Source of the DNA: Dicaeum eximium
Taxonomy: Eukaryota; Chordata; Aves; Passeriformes; Dicaeidae
Length of the DNA stretch: 64,000 nt
Reading direction: 5' to 3'
Assembly: GCA_013396995.1 (NCBI GenBank)
Contig: VWZP01006139.1
Span: 62,001 to 126,000, forward strand
How positions within the stretch are numbered: the first letter of the stretch is position 1; every line of letters begins with the position of its first letter. Below are positions 46,791 through 60,571 of this stretch, piece by piece. The notes beneath the pieces are model-generated. The model ran no database searches, had not been told where the DNA came from, and saw only the letters and a list, made by a program, of their open reading frames with translations. The position numbers and the translations under genes were made by a program.

Positions 46791-48039
46791 AGAAAAGTAC
46801 TTGCATATTTCCCAGGAAATCTCTCTGTCCTGCTCTTTCTCCCCGACACCAACTTCATGCCCACCAGCACTGCACACCAGCAGTGTGAAATAAACCTTCC
46901 AAAATCTGATCTGACACAAATCACAGGATCTAATCCAAGCTGGCAGACAGGATGAGTGACCTAGCCATGACATCAGGCAAATTTCTCACACCAAGATGAA
47001 GCTGGGGACTGAGTGATTCAAGCAGGAAACCCCACAGCAGTTCAAGCAGGTGCTTGTGTCCCAGATTTGCCCAGAACCAGAGAGGCCCTGGGTGCAGGAT
47101 GGCTCCTGTCATTGCCCCTGTAGCCACCAGGTGCCAATGGGGGTGCCACAGAAAGCCACAAGTCTGTCCCAGCCACAGAGTTTTCACTCTGTAGTGCATA
47201 TTAGTCTTGTACAACCATGTTCTCCCTCTGGGTCCTTTCACATCTGGTGTGGCAGAAGGGAGTTCACACTTCAGGAGCACATGAGAAAAAACACAACACC
47301 TGGAGAGGTCTCACTGTTCTTCCTAGTCACTGTGTCACCTTGATGTCCCCTCCAGGCTGCCACCATTTTAGCAATCCTGGCAAGATCACCCCTGGGAAAG
47401 GGGGATAGAGATGACAGGGGTATGCCAAGAGCATGTTTGGGATGGCTTGGGTCCTTCAGTGGTGCTACTGTTTCTGCCATCTGCAATAATTACAGCTGTT
47501 GGACCGTAACCCAGCACTGGGGCAGATCCTGTTCTGTCCACCCCTCCCCACAGCCCTGGAGCAGGAACACAGTCCCCTATTGTGGCTGCTGCTACCAGCA
47601 TCAGCAAGTGAAGCCCCATACAGGAAGATTGTAGAATAACCTACTGGTGACCTGTATAATAATGTTGTCTTCCTCTGTGTCCCTGGGGGCTTTTTATCTC
47701 GTCTGATGGACAGCAGGATGCTGGTTTTATTATTCATGCAAGAACACCTCTCCCCTCCCTGTGTAAGTGTTAACTCAAAGCAAATGTGGCTGGGAAGTAG
47801 ATTTGTAAGCAGCAAGGAAGCCTCCTGTGCTGCACAGGTGATGTTTGTGCTCGCTGACTGCGCTCACACAGCCCCGGTGTCCCCAATTCCCAAGGCAAAC
47901 AGGAGCCCCCTGTGGTTCTCCTTGCCCACCACCAGCTCACAGCACCTTTCCATGTGATGCTGGGAACAGACAGGTCCCAGCCCTGCTCCTGGCACCCTTC
48001 AAAGGGATGGAGACTGCTCGCTGCTAATCACACTGCAGG

Positions 48040-48145
48040 CACGGAGTTCACGGCGGGTTCATAACCAGCACGGCTTTGGGAGCCGTGATTGGCAGCGCTA
48101 ACAACGCCACGCCGCAGCTGCACGACCCTGCGGGGCACACGAAAC
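48040..48145 (-). promoter_or_regulatory. CpG-rich patch with CCAAT motif in intron 1
   Basis: About 12 CpG dinucleotides lie within some 105 bp, whereas surrounding intron has very few. The minus strand, the GAB2 sense, carries GCCAATCA at 48093-48086, a good NF-Y/CCAAT match, next to a small stem (CACGGCT/AGCCGTG). It could be an intronic enhancer or an alternative promoter 5.9 kb upstream of exon 2. Function is inferred from composition only. Confidence 0.3.
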
Positions 48146-48919
48146 CTTGCTGGGCTACAAAGAGGCTCTTCCTTGCTGAGGAATACAGGCAAGGTGATGA
48201 AAAAAAACCCCCAACCCAGTGCATATCTCAGGCTGTCAAACTGACCTTCCCTTCCTGGGATTTTTTTCCCCACTCCTGGAGTGTCATTAGGCTTCAGAGC
48301 ACACGTGGAATCACTGCATGTGGCACCCACCCAAGGGCAGCGGAGCCAGCAGGAGATGTCCTGTACTGAGCACCACTCACAGCTGGGTGAGAGGGGGTTT
48401 CAAGGAGGTGAGGCACAAACACAGGCTAAAGCCCATTTATTTGTAAGATCATTTAAAAAAACATAAGCTTCATAAACAGCTGCTGCCATCAGAGGTGTTT
48501 GCTACCAAGGAAGGAAGGGTGTAGGATGGCTTGGAGCTACAGGTATACTGGTGTGAGCTGGAGGACCTGCTCCCCACCTCCACCCTCTGTGAGTGGGATG
48601 AGCAACACAGCAGTGACACAATGTGGAAAACGTTTCCCTTCATATTTATTTTACGGGAGTTCTCCGCTTGGAAAGATTTCAGTAGCTTTGTGCTGCATGG
48701 TCAGTCCTAGGAAAACAGAGATTTCTCTCTGGGATGTGAAGGCACTGACAGCATTTCTGATGGGATGCTGGAATGCCTCATTAAGGATGGGATGGAAAAA
48801 CAAAATACCAAATAGTGAGGCTGTACTTACACCACCAGACAAGCTGTGCCTATGTGAGAACAAAGGACATGGGAAACCCTGGAAGGTCCAGGAATGCTCC
48901 TGTCTGGAGGGTATAGAAA

Positions 48920-49200
48920 GGATGGACCCAAATCTTCTAGGAGAAGCATGAGAACAGCATGAGATGTGACAGAAAAGTCTCATTAGATGTAAGGAAAAGG
49001 CTTCACAATGAGGGGCAGAACAAAAAAAACCCGGATGGGATGATATCCATCTTTGGAGATGTTCAGAACCTGCCTGGACAAGACAAGGAGTAACATGATT
49101 TACCTCCAGACTTGGCCCTAACTTCAAGCTAGACCTGCCTTGAGTGGGAGTTGGTTCAGAGACCTCCAAAGGTCTCTTCTCACCTCAGTTGTCTCCAAAT
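48920..49200 (+). mobile_element. CR1 LINE fragment, plus orientation
   Basis: Diverged CR1 in the sense direction: CATTAGATGTAAGGAAAAGG, CACAATGAGGGGCAG, CCATCTTTGGAGATGTTCAG, AACCTGCCTGGACAAGACA and CAGAGACCTCCAAAGGTCTC. The part from 48920 to 48975 (GGATGGACCCAAATCTTCTA) is a weaker extension. It is older than the copies in introns 2 and 9, judged by divergence. Confidence 0.75.
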
Positions 49201-50362
49201 CTAAATTACTCTTCCATAATCAGGTCCACACACAGTGAGGAGTGTTGAACTTGTCATATGGAGACTCGATGAGACCACTCAGACTCTGAATCCTGATGCG
49301 GGACCAGTGCAACCACTCATTGCACATCCACCCACAGCATTTAGCATGGGAATGGGCAGCACGGACATTTTTCAACTCTCATTGACTAAAGCAACCTTTT
49401 CTGGGTAATTCCTTCTGCTGAAAGCTGGATGGCGGTGCCTTTACAAGTGAGAAGGTGCTAGGAAAGCAAGGGGTTCACAGGAAGAACCTGGAGCCCAGCT
49501 CTTGCCTCGGGGCTGGCTGCAAATGGTCCATGTGCAGAGCCTCCAGGGCATTCCTGCTGCCGCACATGGATTTTGTTATCTGGAATTATTTCCTGCCATT
49601 CAGCCCTGTTCTGTATTCCACTCTGTTATTCTTTGCTGAAATCTCTCCCACCATCCTGCTGTGGCACATCCTTTGTGGGGCACTGGAGCAGCACCCAGAG
49701 GAGGTTCAGGCAGGTGGGTGGGTGTGGGATGGACAGAGCCAACGGCTCCCTGGAGATCTACAGGATACCCAGGCTTGTGCTTTGTGGCCTCTTGGAAGGC
49801 TGGCAGGACATGGGGCTGCAACAACCAAACAGGATGTCCCAGCAGCCTGTGATGTGCTATTTCACTTGTCATACATGCTATGATACCACAGCCATACATA
49901 TTTTGCAGGATGCACGTGGAGGCTGCTGCTCTCCAAGTCTGTTTGCAAAACCCAATGGCCACCACTGGCTACACTCAGCCCCGGGCTCAAGAGCCGACCA
50001 ACCCACCAGACCAAGTCAGTGACATGTGAGCACACCAAGAGCAAGAGCAGAGTTTAGCTTGCTTTTTCAACTTTGGGTTTCTGGAAGCAAAAGCAAACTG
50101 CTCAGAGATTTTTTTCCCCTCCTGAGACTCTGGTATCAGTCTCTGATAAGAGCTTTCCCGGCCATTACACAAGCGGGGCTGGACATGGGAACGCAGCATG
50201 AATAAATGACTTGGAGCAAAGCATTTTGATAACTGAGTTTTTCTAGCTTTCTGGCCTCTGCAAGAGCAAAACAAATTCCACAGCACTGTCAGCAATTTCC
50301 CTTCCCTCAGCCCTAGCTTTGGGCTACCTTGAATTCCTACCCTCATTGCCCATAGAAGATAT

Positions 50363-50513
50363 GCATGCCCCATCCCTGGAAGTGTTCCAGGTCAGGCTGG
50401 ATGGGGCTTAGAGCAACTTGGTCTAGTGAAGGCATCCCTGCCTGTGGCAGGGAGGTTGGAACTAGATGGTCTTTAAGGCCCCTTCCAACCCAAACCATTC
50501 TATGATTCTGTGA
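50363..50513 (+). mobile_element. CR1 LINE, extreme 3' end
   Basis: GCCCCATCCCTGGAAGTGTT, CAGGCTGGATGGGGCTTAGA, GCAACTTGGTCTAGTGAAGG, GGAGGTTGGAACTAGATGGT and CCCCTTCCAACCCAAACCAT, ending ATTCTATGATTCTGTG, the standard avian CR1 terminus with its short terminal repeats. The copy is strongly 5'-truncated (about 150 bp). Confidence 0.95.
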
Positions 50514-52825
50514 ACAGGGATCTGCTCCAAAAGCACCATTCTGTGCTGGCAGGAGCCACAGTTCCTGCCCCAGGCTTCTTTGGCAAATATACACGAGTCT
50601 CTGCTCATGAAAAGCTCATTGCGCAGATGAGTCACCCCATGAGTGCCCAGTGATGGGCATCATGAGACAAAACAGCACTGCACTTGTCCCCTCTGCCTTC
50701 TCCTGGAGGTTGTGGCTGCTCTCCCACCCTGTGTCACCTCTTGCCAGCCCTCTGTGATACCCAGGAAGATGCTCAAGAGAGGACAAGGTTTACTTTCACC
50801 AGGCTTGGGCTTGGCTGTGACAAAATTTCCAGGCAGGGCATTGCATATTGGGGTTTTTTTTGTCCCACATCTATGAGCATCCATGAGACCCAGAGTGAGA
50901 CAGGGAAGGGGCTGCTATCTATTCCCTATCAGTGAGCCCTTTTCAAGCTCTAAACACTGCTTGTGTTTCAAAGCAAGGCTGAATTAAAGCAATGCTTCTG
51001 AACAAAGAAAACAATCTGAAAAAGCCAATTTGAGATTTAGTTTTAATCAGCTGGAGATATACACCCATGTCAGCTCTAGCAATGAATCCTGTAATTAAAC
51101 TGCTCTGCCCTCAACCTCTCAGGTGAAGGCGGATGGAAATACAAATGGACTTAGAATTGGATATCAGGAATGAGAGGTGTGTCAGGATGCTTTCCCCTTC
51201 CCTTGGCATGCCACTTCTTTGCTCAAAGGCTGCAGAAAAAGTGCCTTACAAGGTGATACTGAGACTTCTGAGCTTAGCAGGCTCTATGCACAGCAAAAAC
51301 CACCACCCAATTTGGTTTCATAGGATGAGCTGGAGATATCATGGGGGTGAAGCTGATAGTAAAGTGTGAAGATGTTTTTCCTGTCATCTAAAGGAGTCTG
51401 GCTTGTAGCAGGATACTTGGGATAGGCTTGCCTTTCCAGGGATGATTTCTAATTTTAGAAATGCTCTGAGGCTTGTTAATTTTTAGCCACTTTAATGAGC
51501 TGTCTCATCGTCTGTAATCACTTCCAGCTCAACTAACCTCTGCAACGGGAGAAATTAGCCTGATTTAGCTCATGTTGAACTCACAGTCTACTAGACAACA
51601 CTTTGCACCTCCCCATGGTAGCTCTCTGGGTGGCAGAGCCAACATCACAGTTGCTGGCACAAAGGGGCCAACAAAGAACATCAAAGGGCTGTAATGGCTT
51701 CTCTGCAAGGAACTAAGACAGGTCTGGGAAAGGGTCAGCATAGGAGAGATGCTGAGGAAACCATCAGTGGCAGGGAGGTGGTGATGGAGATGACCTACTC
51801 TCACCTAAGACAAGAATGACAGGATGTAATAGGAAAATAACAGGAGCCAGGCTTGGGAGCAACCCTTTAGGGATGTTCAAATGTGCCAGGCTTGGAAGGG
51901 GCAAGGGAGGCAACGCAGAGCTCAACCTTTGTGGCTTCACATGGTGCCCTTGCTTTGCTCCGGGAAACGTGGGTGTTTCCCTTTTGGCAAGACAGAGAAG
52001 CAGGAGGCTGTGAAGCCAAACACATTAAATGTGGGCAAAAATGAGAAATGGAGCCAAAATCTGCTATGAGAAAGACAGCTCCATGGAGATCAGCACCAAT
52101 GGCACTCACCCTTCAGCTGGATTCTCGTGGTTTAATTGATTTTAGGGCCCCAGGTTCATTCCTGCAGCTTGAAAGGGCACCCGAATGAATGCATTCCCTG
52201 GTGCTTCATAACATGTAAGCTCATGTGAAAGCCTTCCCTTAGTTAAAAATGATTTCTCTCCTCTTCCAGCTCACCCTTTTGGATGGAAACTCATGGAGAC
52301 TTAATTATCTCATCCTTCTGTCAAGCCCCTCTGAAACCTGCTGGGGGTTTTACTGGTTTCCAGGAGACACTCCCAGAAAGCAAAGGCACACGCAGACAGT
52401 CCCTGAGGCTCTCCCCCAGCCCTGCCAGCTCAGAGCCCTGCCCACTGCTCTGCTGGCAGGCACTGTGCTCCGGCAGTCGGGCTGACACCTTGGAGGGCAG
52501 TGGGGATAATTTGGGATACACGTGGGGATAGCGCTAAATCTGCACCGTGCAAGGGTCCTGATCTTACCTGCTGCACAGCTGGTTGAGGGTGGCCAGCTAA
52601 AATATGTAAATTGCTGGTTTCAAGCCTGCTACAGTGAGGTACATCTTTCCAGATGTGCCTGATAGCCAAAACATCTGTCAGTGACAACACCTGGTTGGGG
52701 TCTGTGCTGAGTCCTCACAACACTTCCAGTTGCACAACCCTGTACCTACAAAAGGAAATTCTCACCAAGTTCCCCTATACCTGTGAGAATCACAGATTCA
52801 GGCAGTCCAGGACTCCTAAGGTCCC

Positions 52826-52850
52826 TTCCAACACGAATTATTCTGACTGT
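52826..52850 (+). mobile_element. Possible CR1 terminal scrap
   Basis: AAGGTCCCTTCCAACACGAA followed by TTATTCTG resembles the last 25-30 bp of CR1 in sense orientation. Too short to be certain. Confidence 0.35.
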
Positions 52851-55800
52851 AAACTGATTTCTTTTATATCACAGGCTTTTAATTAAATGCACATTTATGC
52901 CCATATGGACACCACTAACCATTCATTTGCCCCTATATTTAGCCACCACCTCCAGAAAGAGAAAAACAAGCAGGGGGTTGCTTCCAATCTGTCACTTTGT
53001 GGGTTTGACATCTTACAAAGGGCTCTCATGATGCCCTTTTCCACTAGACTGGAGCTCCCTTAGCATGTTCACAGGGAGAAAATATCACAGTCACCTGGCT
53101 ATTCCAATCCCTCATCTCTTCCAGGAAACTAACCAGCTGCCAGCCTAGGAATTTCTGTGCCAAACACCATTTCTGCAACACTGTCATGTTTCCTTTCTTC
53201 CTCTTCAGCATCACCATTAGCAGCCAGCTACTCTAACACGTTTTGTTGTTGTTGCACATAAGGAAAAATAAATGCACCTCCTACCCCTTCATTTAGACAT
53301 CAAAGGTCACTGTAGCTGTTTCTGCCACAGCCTCAACTCACATCAGGAGCTGCTCACACAGTTTCTTTCTACCCAACCCAGGAAACCCTGCATTTGGTGA
53401 TTCATTGCCCCTTTCTGTAGGAACAATATTATTTCTTTCTCCTTTGATGTTCAATTTTGCATTGGGCTGTCTTCTAACATATTTTTTCAAATGTGCTCTG
53501 CTTGCCAAGTGATCCAGACTGCCCTGTCTGATGAACTTCTCTTCAATATTTACCATTTCATTACCCTTTGTGCCACAGGCAGCTTCTACCCACAGGAGCC
53601 ATTAGATCTGCTTCACTTAGGGAAACGCTGAGACTTAGTATTAATTCCTGAAAAATGGCATGAAGAAGAGCCCCATTTCTGGGTGACATCTTCCTGAGAT
53701 CTGCCAGGTTTTAATTCACTTGCCAGGTGCTTGGGGCTGTATGGACTAAGCCCTCATTACCCAACAGCTTGTCTGACATTGGCAGACCTGTGGGCTCCAC
53801 CATTTGGCCCAGGATTGATGCTGGGCATCGACCTATTGCTGCCTAGGGAGCCCCTTCTGAATGTTTCTTCTGCCTTCTGGATTGGAAGTAACTCCCTTCA
53901 TCAGGATTAACCTAATCTGTTTCTCGCCATATCTGGAAAGCTGTTGTCTTCTTTTTCCATGCTTTGGTGGACAGGTGAGAAGACCACTGCTTCCTGGACC
54001 TGATTTTCATATTGCTCTGCTCATCTTTTCCTCAAATAGCAGATTTTCAAACCTCTCCATGGCCCTTCAGTGATGGAAACCCTTACGAAACTCAAGGGAA
54101 GATGGCCACTGAGAGTTTTGGTTGCAGCAGAAGGCTTTAGGAGATGCAGTCTCCAGAGACCAGCCACAAAGAATCTGGAAGAGAGCGAGGAAAGCTCTTG
54201 GCTTCCTTGAAGAAGGAAAGACATCCCCCAAAAGGCAGCACCTCAAAGGCAGATGACCAAGGTTTAACAGGAGCTGCAAGAGCAGATGACTGGGCGTTGG
54301 CAGAGTCCATCCTGGCCTTCAGGAACAGCAGTCAACAGAGTGCTGATGCACTTGATTAACCATGTGTCTGCCCCAGCTTTTGCCTTTTGCCAGCAAACAG
54401 AGCCCAAGGAAGATATTCCTGAGCTCATACACTCCATTTGGCTCTGGGAACTCCAGTGCATCATAGGTCACTTGATATACAGTAGTATGGTTTAGGCAAC
54501 ATGGATGAGAAGATCAAATGGATGAGAAGTTGGCCCATTCAAACAAAACCTACTCGTAATGAACAGTCATATCACTACTGTCTTCTAAAAATTAAAGTCT
54601 ACAGAAGCCCTTGTAATTGTATATTTGGGATGCTACAGGGTTTCTGGTCATTCTGTTTCCAGTCTGACCAACAGCACAGTGAGAAAATTAAATATTCTGA
54701 CTCAGACCTGAATAATGGCCAAACATCTGACTGGACAGGGCAGAAAAATAACCTGGATTAATGGTGACAGATTGCCTTATTTATTGCCTTCTTTAAAATC
54801 AAGGAAGCCAAAGGGAAGTTAATCAACTGAGGTGCTGAAAAACACCTCACAACAGCCAAGGATCTACCAGATCAACAGGACTGTTTTATGTGGCTTCTGT
54901 GGATTAGCCTTTTCTCCTTAAATTCAAATGCTTCCATTAAAAGTGGCTGCAGCCAGACACAACTGAGGTAGTCTGCTGTTTCCCCTGACTGATCACACAA
55001 CTCTCTTCATTTTGAAAACCCAGCTGGAAGCCCAGCTTGAAGCCCATGTGCCTCAGGCTTCAAAGGAGCGGACAGCAGGGTGGGTACTAATTCCACATTA
55101 CCAGCACTCCATATCAGTTCCTCCATCTGCCCATTAATGTGTGTTCAGAAACACTTGTATCAGTGGGCTGAAACAGGGGTAGTTTTGTCTGTTTTGTCCC
55201 TATGGCATGGATATGGTCATTGGTGAAGGATGATGCCCACCACCTCTCCCTCCACCGGAATCCCAATGCCACTGACCCAGCTGTTGACCCCATCAATAGC
55301 TGAAAAGACTTTCCAAAAGCAGCAAGCCTCTCTGCTTTCATGTATTATTAAAATTCTCACTGGTTAATTTATTAGGGTACTTTGCACTGGGAAAAAATGA
55401 CCTCTTTGTTGACCCACTTAAATATGCTCCACTCCAACACAAAACCCTCAGAAGGGGGAAAGGGAGAGCTGAGGAAGTTGTGTGCAGACTGATGTCCTTT
55501 GTCTCAGTGAGACAGCTCCAGGATGGAAGTGCTGGGACTCCCTGGCACGAGAGCAAAGGGCTAGACACAAGCCTTCACAGAACAAACCACAAAGGAAACA
55601 TTCAGCCCCTATGCCAAATGGACACAGCCAGAGAAACAAGACTTCCCGGTCCTGCTTCCTAGGCAGTGCTCATCCCTCCCCAAATCTGTGGGTTTGGGAA
55701 AGAAACCTTGATTTCTCCTCATGTTGTCTCCTCTAACAACCTAAATGGAAAATGTGACGAAGGGTGGTGGATGAACCCATCCACACACGGTGGGATTTGC

Positions 55801-58800
55801 TCATGAGGCAGCAAAAGTGCATCCTGGCAATCCTCTAGTCAAAGGTGTCCAGACCTACATCAAGACTCTTCTCTTACCTGCTCCTGTGTTTTTCTAGCAA
55901 AAGAATCACTAGATTTGCCCCACAGAAATCCCTGATTCAAAGTAACTCGTATGGGATGTGGAGGGGCAGGGCTCTGCTGAGCAAAAGCCAAGCTGACAGT
56001 GCAAACACCACTCAGCACCAAAAGTAGCCCTGTAAGTGAAATGAGCAGGATTAGCTGTAATTAGGTCTTGTTTTTCCATTAGTGTCATAAAGATAAAGCT
56101 GCTCTCCTCCCAGAAAGGTGGCCTCAAAGTGCTCAGACTCTACAGGACTCTCAGGTTATTAGAGAGGACACAAAAGCTCCATTTGCTTTCATCACTGAGA
56201 CAGCACCTGGAAACCGCAGCCATGACAAAAAGACACCACAAGGTGCCTTCAAACCTGGGGGGGTTGGGAGCTCCATCCTGTGCCCTGCTCACTGCCCTAT
56301 CACACCAGGCTCCTGCTAGAGAGTATATTAAATCTCAAATGCTTTTCTGTGGCTCATTTTTACGTGATGCTCTTTATCTCAAACAAAGGGACTGCCAAGT
56401 AACTTTGCTACTAAGGGAGTAAGCAAAGAAAGGTTCATGAGGACACCTAAAAAGCATCCGAAATTTCATCTCTAAAGAAATGACCTGGAGGAAGGACCTT
56501 GGAGATAGACATGCAACACATTAACCCCTGCTTATTCTTAGTTTCATAAAGCTCACATATCCTGGGTGTTAGATGAGCAGAAGTACACAGAATGAGAGTG
56601 AACAGAATAAATTACAGGAGAAGGCTGAATGCAAGATTAGGAGGTAGGAGTTTGCAAGATCTGATTCTGTAGCTGCCATTAATTTGTCAAAAACCCCTGG
56701 TGAAAGGGGGTTGTACCCTGTTGTGCCACCTTTTTCCAAGCATCAAATAAAGACTAAAACTCAGAAGGATGTTACAAAACAATGACTGAACTGACATCTG
56801 CAAAAACACTTTGGGGGTGGAAAGTGCAGTTATATGATGGCTGAGCAGTAATTTTTCTGCCTGCCCCAGTTCTGCAAACTGAGAGGTAGAAAACAGCGTG
56901 TGGGAACCTGAACCTGCAGCAAAGAGGGATGGAAAGAGCAGTAACTGATGAGTTTTATTGCAGGATGTGTTAATCATCTCTAGACGATGGACTGGGATGG
57001 GGGTGGAGGACTTGGCAGCTGGGATTTGAGATGTATTTGTAATGCTAACACACATCTGGGATCCATCCTGGAACATGAGCACCGTGTCTGGACCAGGCAG
57101 GCCAGAAGAAAATGTTCTTTGTGGCCAACCTTCATGAAGGACCCGACCTGCTGAGCCAAGTGTGGCTTTCAGAGGTGTCCCTTAAGCAATCTGGGGTCAT
57201 GGAATATCACAGATGCTTTCCAAAGGGAGCATGGAGTTTCTCTGAGTGATTTGCTCAGAAGCTGTAAGGACTGTCTTGCACGGACTGCCAGGGAAAAACA
57301 GGTCCAGCTCTCACTGTGAGCCCTTCTCACAAAATTCTTTGGCAGGGCAGGCTGAGCTTGGTGATCTGGTGGCTCAGGTCTGTGCACAGTGAAGCTGAAA
57401 GATGTTTTCACGTCTGTTTCAGGGTGCTGCACCTCCATCCCAGCATTGCTCGATTGAAATTTTCCTGCCTATCTGACACATTGGTGTGTCTCTCCCACCA
57501 GCACAACCCTCCATATTTCAGTGCAGTTATCTCTGGCTCACAGCAGTGACCAGGGGACCAAAGTGTGGGCACAGGCATGCAGGCATGCCATGATCAGGGA
57601 TTGCACCTACAGGTGATAAAAGAGTCACTGTGTTCCTGCACAGGCCCCCATTTACAAACTCCTCTGGAGTAATTTCATCTTTAGAAAGCAACATTAATAA
57701 AATATGGGACTTCTCTGGCTGTGCTGGAGAATGCATGGAGTACATGTCTTTTCTGGCCCAACTTGCATAGGCTGCTGGGTTTGGAAAAGAAAGATGGGGA
57801 GTCTACACTGGTATCTGATACCTCAGATTCCCTGGCTGGGTGTCTCCAAGGGTATGTTTTTCCAAGGATATTCTCCCTGCTCTGCAAGAGTCTGAGGGAA
57901 GGCACTCCTTATTACATCACCTCCCTGTGTACAGGGGATCCCATGCTTTGCATTTGCTGTGAACTTCCTGGACACCCTGTGCATCCCTGCACTCCCAGTC
58001 CAGCCTGATGTTGCCCCACTAAGCTGCAGCAGCCCTGCTGCACGTGGTTTGTGTTGACTGACTCTAAGGATGCCCTTTGTGAGCTCAAGTGGTTTCTGCA
58101 GCTGTGTAAATAGGAGTGAAGCCCATGATGCATCCCTGACCTGTCTACACGTGGCCTCCTCACCCTCCCACCAGCAAGGATGAGCAATGAAGACCCTGCT
58201 GGGTTCTCCACCCTGAGAAAACTCTGGAGAACAGCTGTCCTTCACAGCAAGGGTGGGCTCCACATGGAGCCCAAGCACTCCTGATAACTGCTCTTAGCAT
58301 CCCAGGATGCAGAAGAAAGTCCAACATCAAGCCAAGGATGTCTCCTTGCTACAGCCAGCAAAATCAAGTGAGAGATTACAACAGCAGAAGCAGGGAAGAA
58401 TGGGGACTTGGAAGATCTGCCAGCAAGACCAGTCTGTGCTTCAAAAATTGTCTGATTATGCCTAGAAATAAGGCTTAGTAGGGTTTTTTTTCTATGGGAG
58501 AAGGCAGCCCCCCCACACACAGGTGAGCTGGGAGAGAAGCTCTGAAGATCCCCTTGATGCTGCAGGTCTTCAGAGGGGTTTGAGTCTGGCAAAGCTCAGC
58601 TTCGGATAACTTCACTAAGGAGAAAGGAGAAGATGAACCCAAGGAAGGACCATGAGACAGGCACCCCACTGACCTCCACAAAGATTGGTCCTGTATTAGT
58701 AGCACACAGGGTGGAGCTGGGTTAACAGCTGGCCTCGATTAGCTGGTCCCTGGGTTCAGCCAAGGGTCCCTGGGGCCACCTCCTGTCTGCCCTTAGTCAA

Positions 58801-60360
58801 ACAAGACCAGGAAGCACCTAGACTCTATGAAACCCAGCACTTCTTCTGGCTTCATATGCCCCAGGCACCTGGATTTCCTATTCATCATTTGGTTTTCTTC
58901 TAGGATGGCACCTCTTGTATCACCATCAGGTCCAGGTGCCAGGATCCCAGGAAAATATCAATAAACTCCAGGAAATTCAGAGAAGAACAAAGCAAATTAT
59001 TATCATGGAGCCAGAGAGACTGACTTTCTGAGCTCATGTGTTTAGCTTGGCTTAATGGCAGCTTAGCAGGGGCTTGGCAACTCAACTGTCTGCAAATATT
59101 TGAAGGGTGTAAACACCAAGGACAAGAGAGAAATCGCTGAGGGAGTTTTACAGAGTAGGCTGAGCAGGAGTGTAGGCACTCACTCACCACCATTGCTAAG
59201 TGGGGCTTGGGTCTCTCCATGTAAATTTTCTGAAGCTCCCTGACCTTAAAGCTGCTCTCTAGGTCTCTGTAGCACCTGTTGTGTCACACTGGGACTCAGA
59301 GAAGCACACACAATCCTTTTGTCAGGTTGTATACCTGAGGTTGCCAACAAGGAGAAGGTTCTTGGATGCTGGTGCTCACCAAGGCAAGGGCAAGTGGTAC
59401 CTAACACCCTACAGCCCTGCTCCCAGCAGCTCTCCAGGCTGTTCAACAAGCACACTTCCCCACCTACACCCTGTTTTTCTCTTCTCCAGTTCCAAATCTA
59501 AAGCACAGGGATGAGGGCTGATTTTTAACTGAAGTCTTAGGACAGACATGGCAAGAAATGTTTTGCTAATTCATAATAATTCTGCAAATTTTTTTTTTCG
59601 GTTTGGTTGGACAAAAACATCCTTTAATTTCCCTTCCAAGCTCCTGGAACAATTAATTTTAGCATTTCATAACTCTGTTTGGATTTTTCGGTTCAAAGTC
59701 AGACTGACTTTCACACTGGAAGGGTTAAAACAATGATGCCAAATCAAAATATTTAATTTACAGTTAAAGGAAATACTTATTCCTCTTTCAAGCTAACTTC
59801 TGTGGCTTCACAGAACTGCCAGAGAAACCCCCCAAAACCAGTCACCATGTCTCATGTCTCATAAGGTGACTCCAAACTGTTTGGACACCCTGGAGTGACG
59901 TTGCTAAACCCCAGACGAGGATATATCCCAGTAGGCATAAAAAAATTGCTTACGGAAGGGAAGATTCAAATTTAGAGTGGCTGCCTATCTATAAATAGTC
60001 TGCAGAACTAAAATACATTCCAGTTCGCCTGGAAATGCCTTTTTGCCTCGTACTCATAAACACTCCTGCCTTTTATAGTTGAAGCAAATATTTGGTTTCT
60101 GTAGTTATAACAGCGAGTACCCAGTGGTCTTTATTTTTAATCTGCAGTGTTTGCCTGAAAAGAAGAGTAGTGGTTTGTGGGGACCCTGGAGGAGTCTGGA
60201 CCACAGGTGCATCATTAAAAATAAACCTGTGAACAACACAAAAAGCCCTCCCCAAAGTACCCAAACGCAGAGAGGTTTGCTAGTAAACAGCATTTGGCTT
60301 TTAGATGTTGCTCTAAGTGCACCGAGAGTGAAAAAGGCCAAGGATCCGGTGATTGCTAAT

Positions 60361-60490
60361 ATAATAATGAGGCTCTGTCCTACTAATCTGATGTTCTCAA
60401 AGCACTTTGCAAGCATTAATCATCCTCCCAGCAGGGCACTGCGGGGATCATCACTCTGAGCACGTTACAGGGCGCAGGGCAGATGGGGGA
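60361..60490 (+). mobile_element. Possible MIR-like ancient SINE remnant
   Basis: TCTCAAAGCACTTTGCAAGC then ATTAATCATCCTCCCAGCAG and GGCACTGCGGGGATCATC have the order of a MIR core (AAGCACTTTACAAG, TTAATCCTCACAACA, CCCTGTGAGGTA) but are diverged. Confidence 0.45.
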
Positions 60491-60554
60491 GAGCCGTGTA
60501 CAGCCTGAAAGATCATGGACATCCAAGGAGGGGGTGCTCTGCACTGCTTCATGG

Positions 60555-60571
60555 ATATATATATATATATT
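60555..60571. repeat. (AT)n microsatellite
   Basis: 17 bases of uninterrupted AT dinucleotide. Confidence 0.9.

Noticed and set aside
48651..49169. 172-codon minus-strand open frame
   Set aside because: It overlaps a diverged CR1 fragment read antisense and has no protein-family features.
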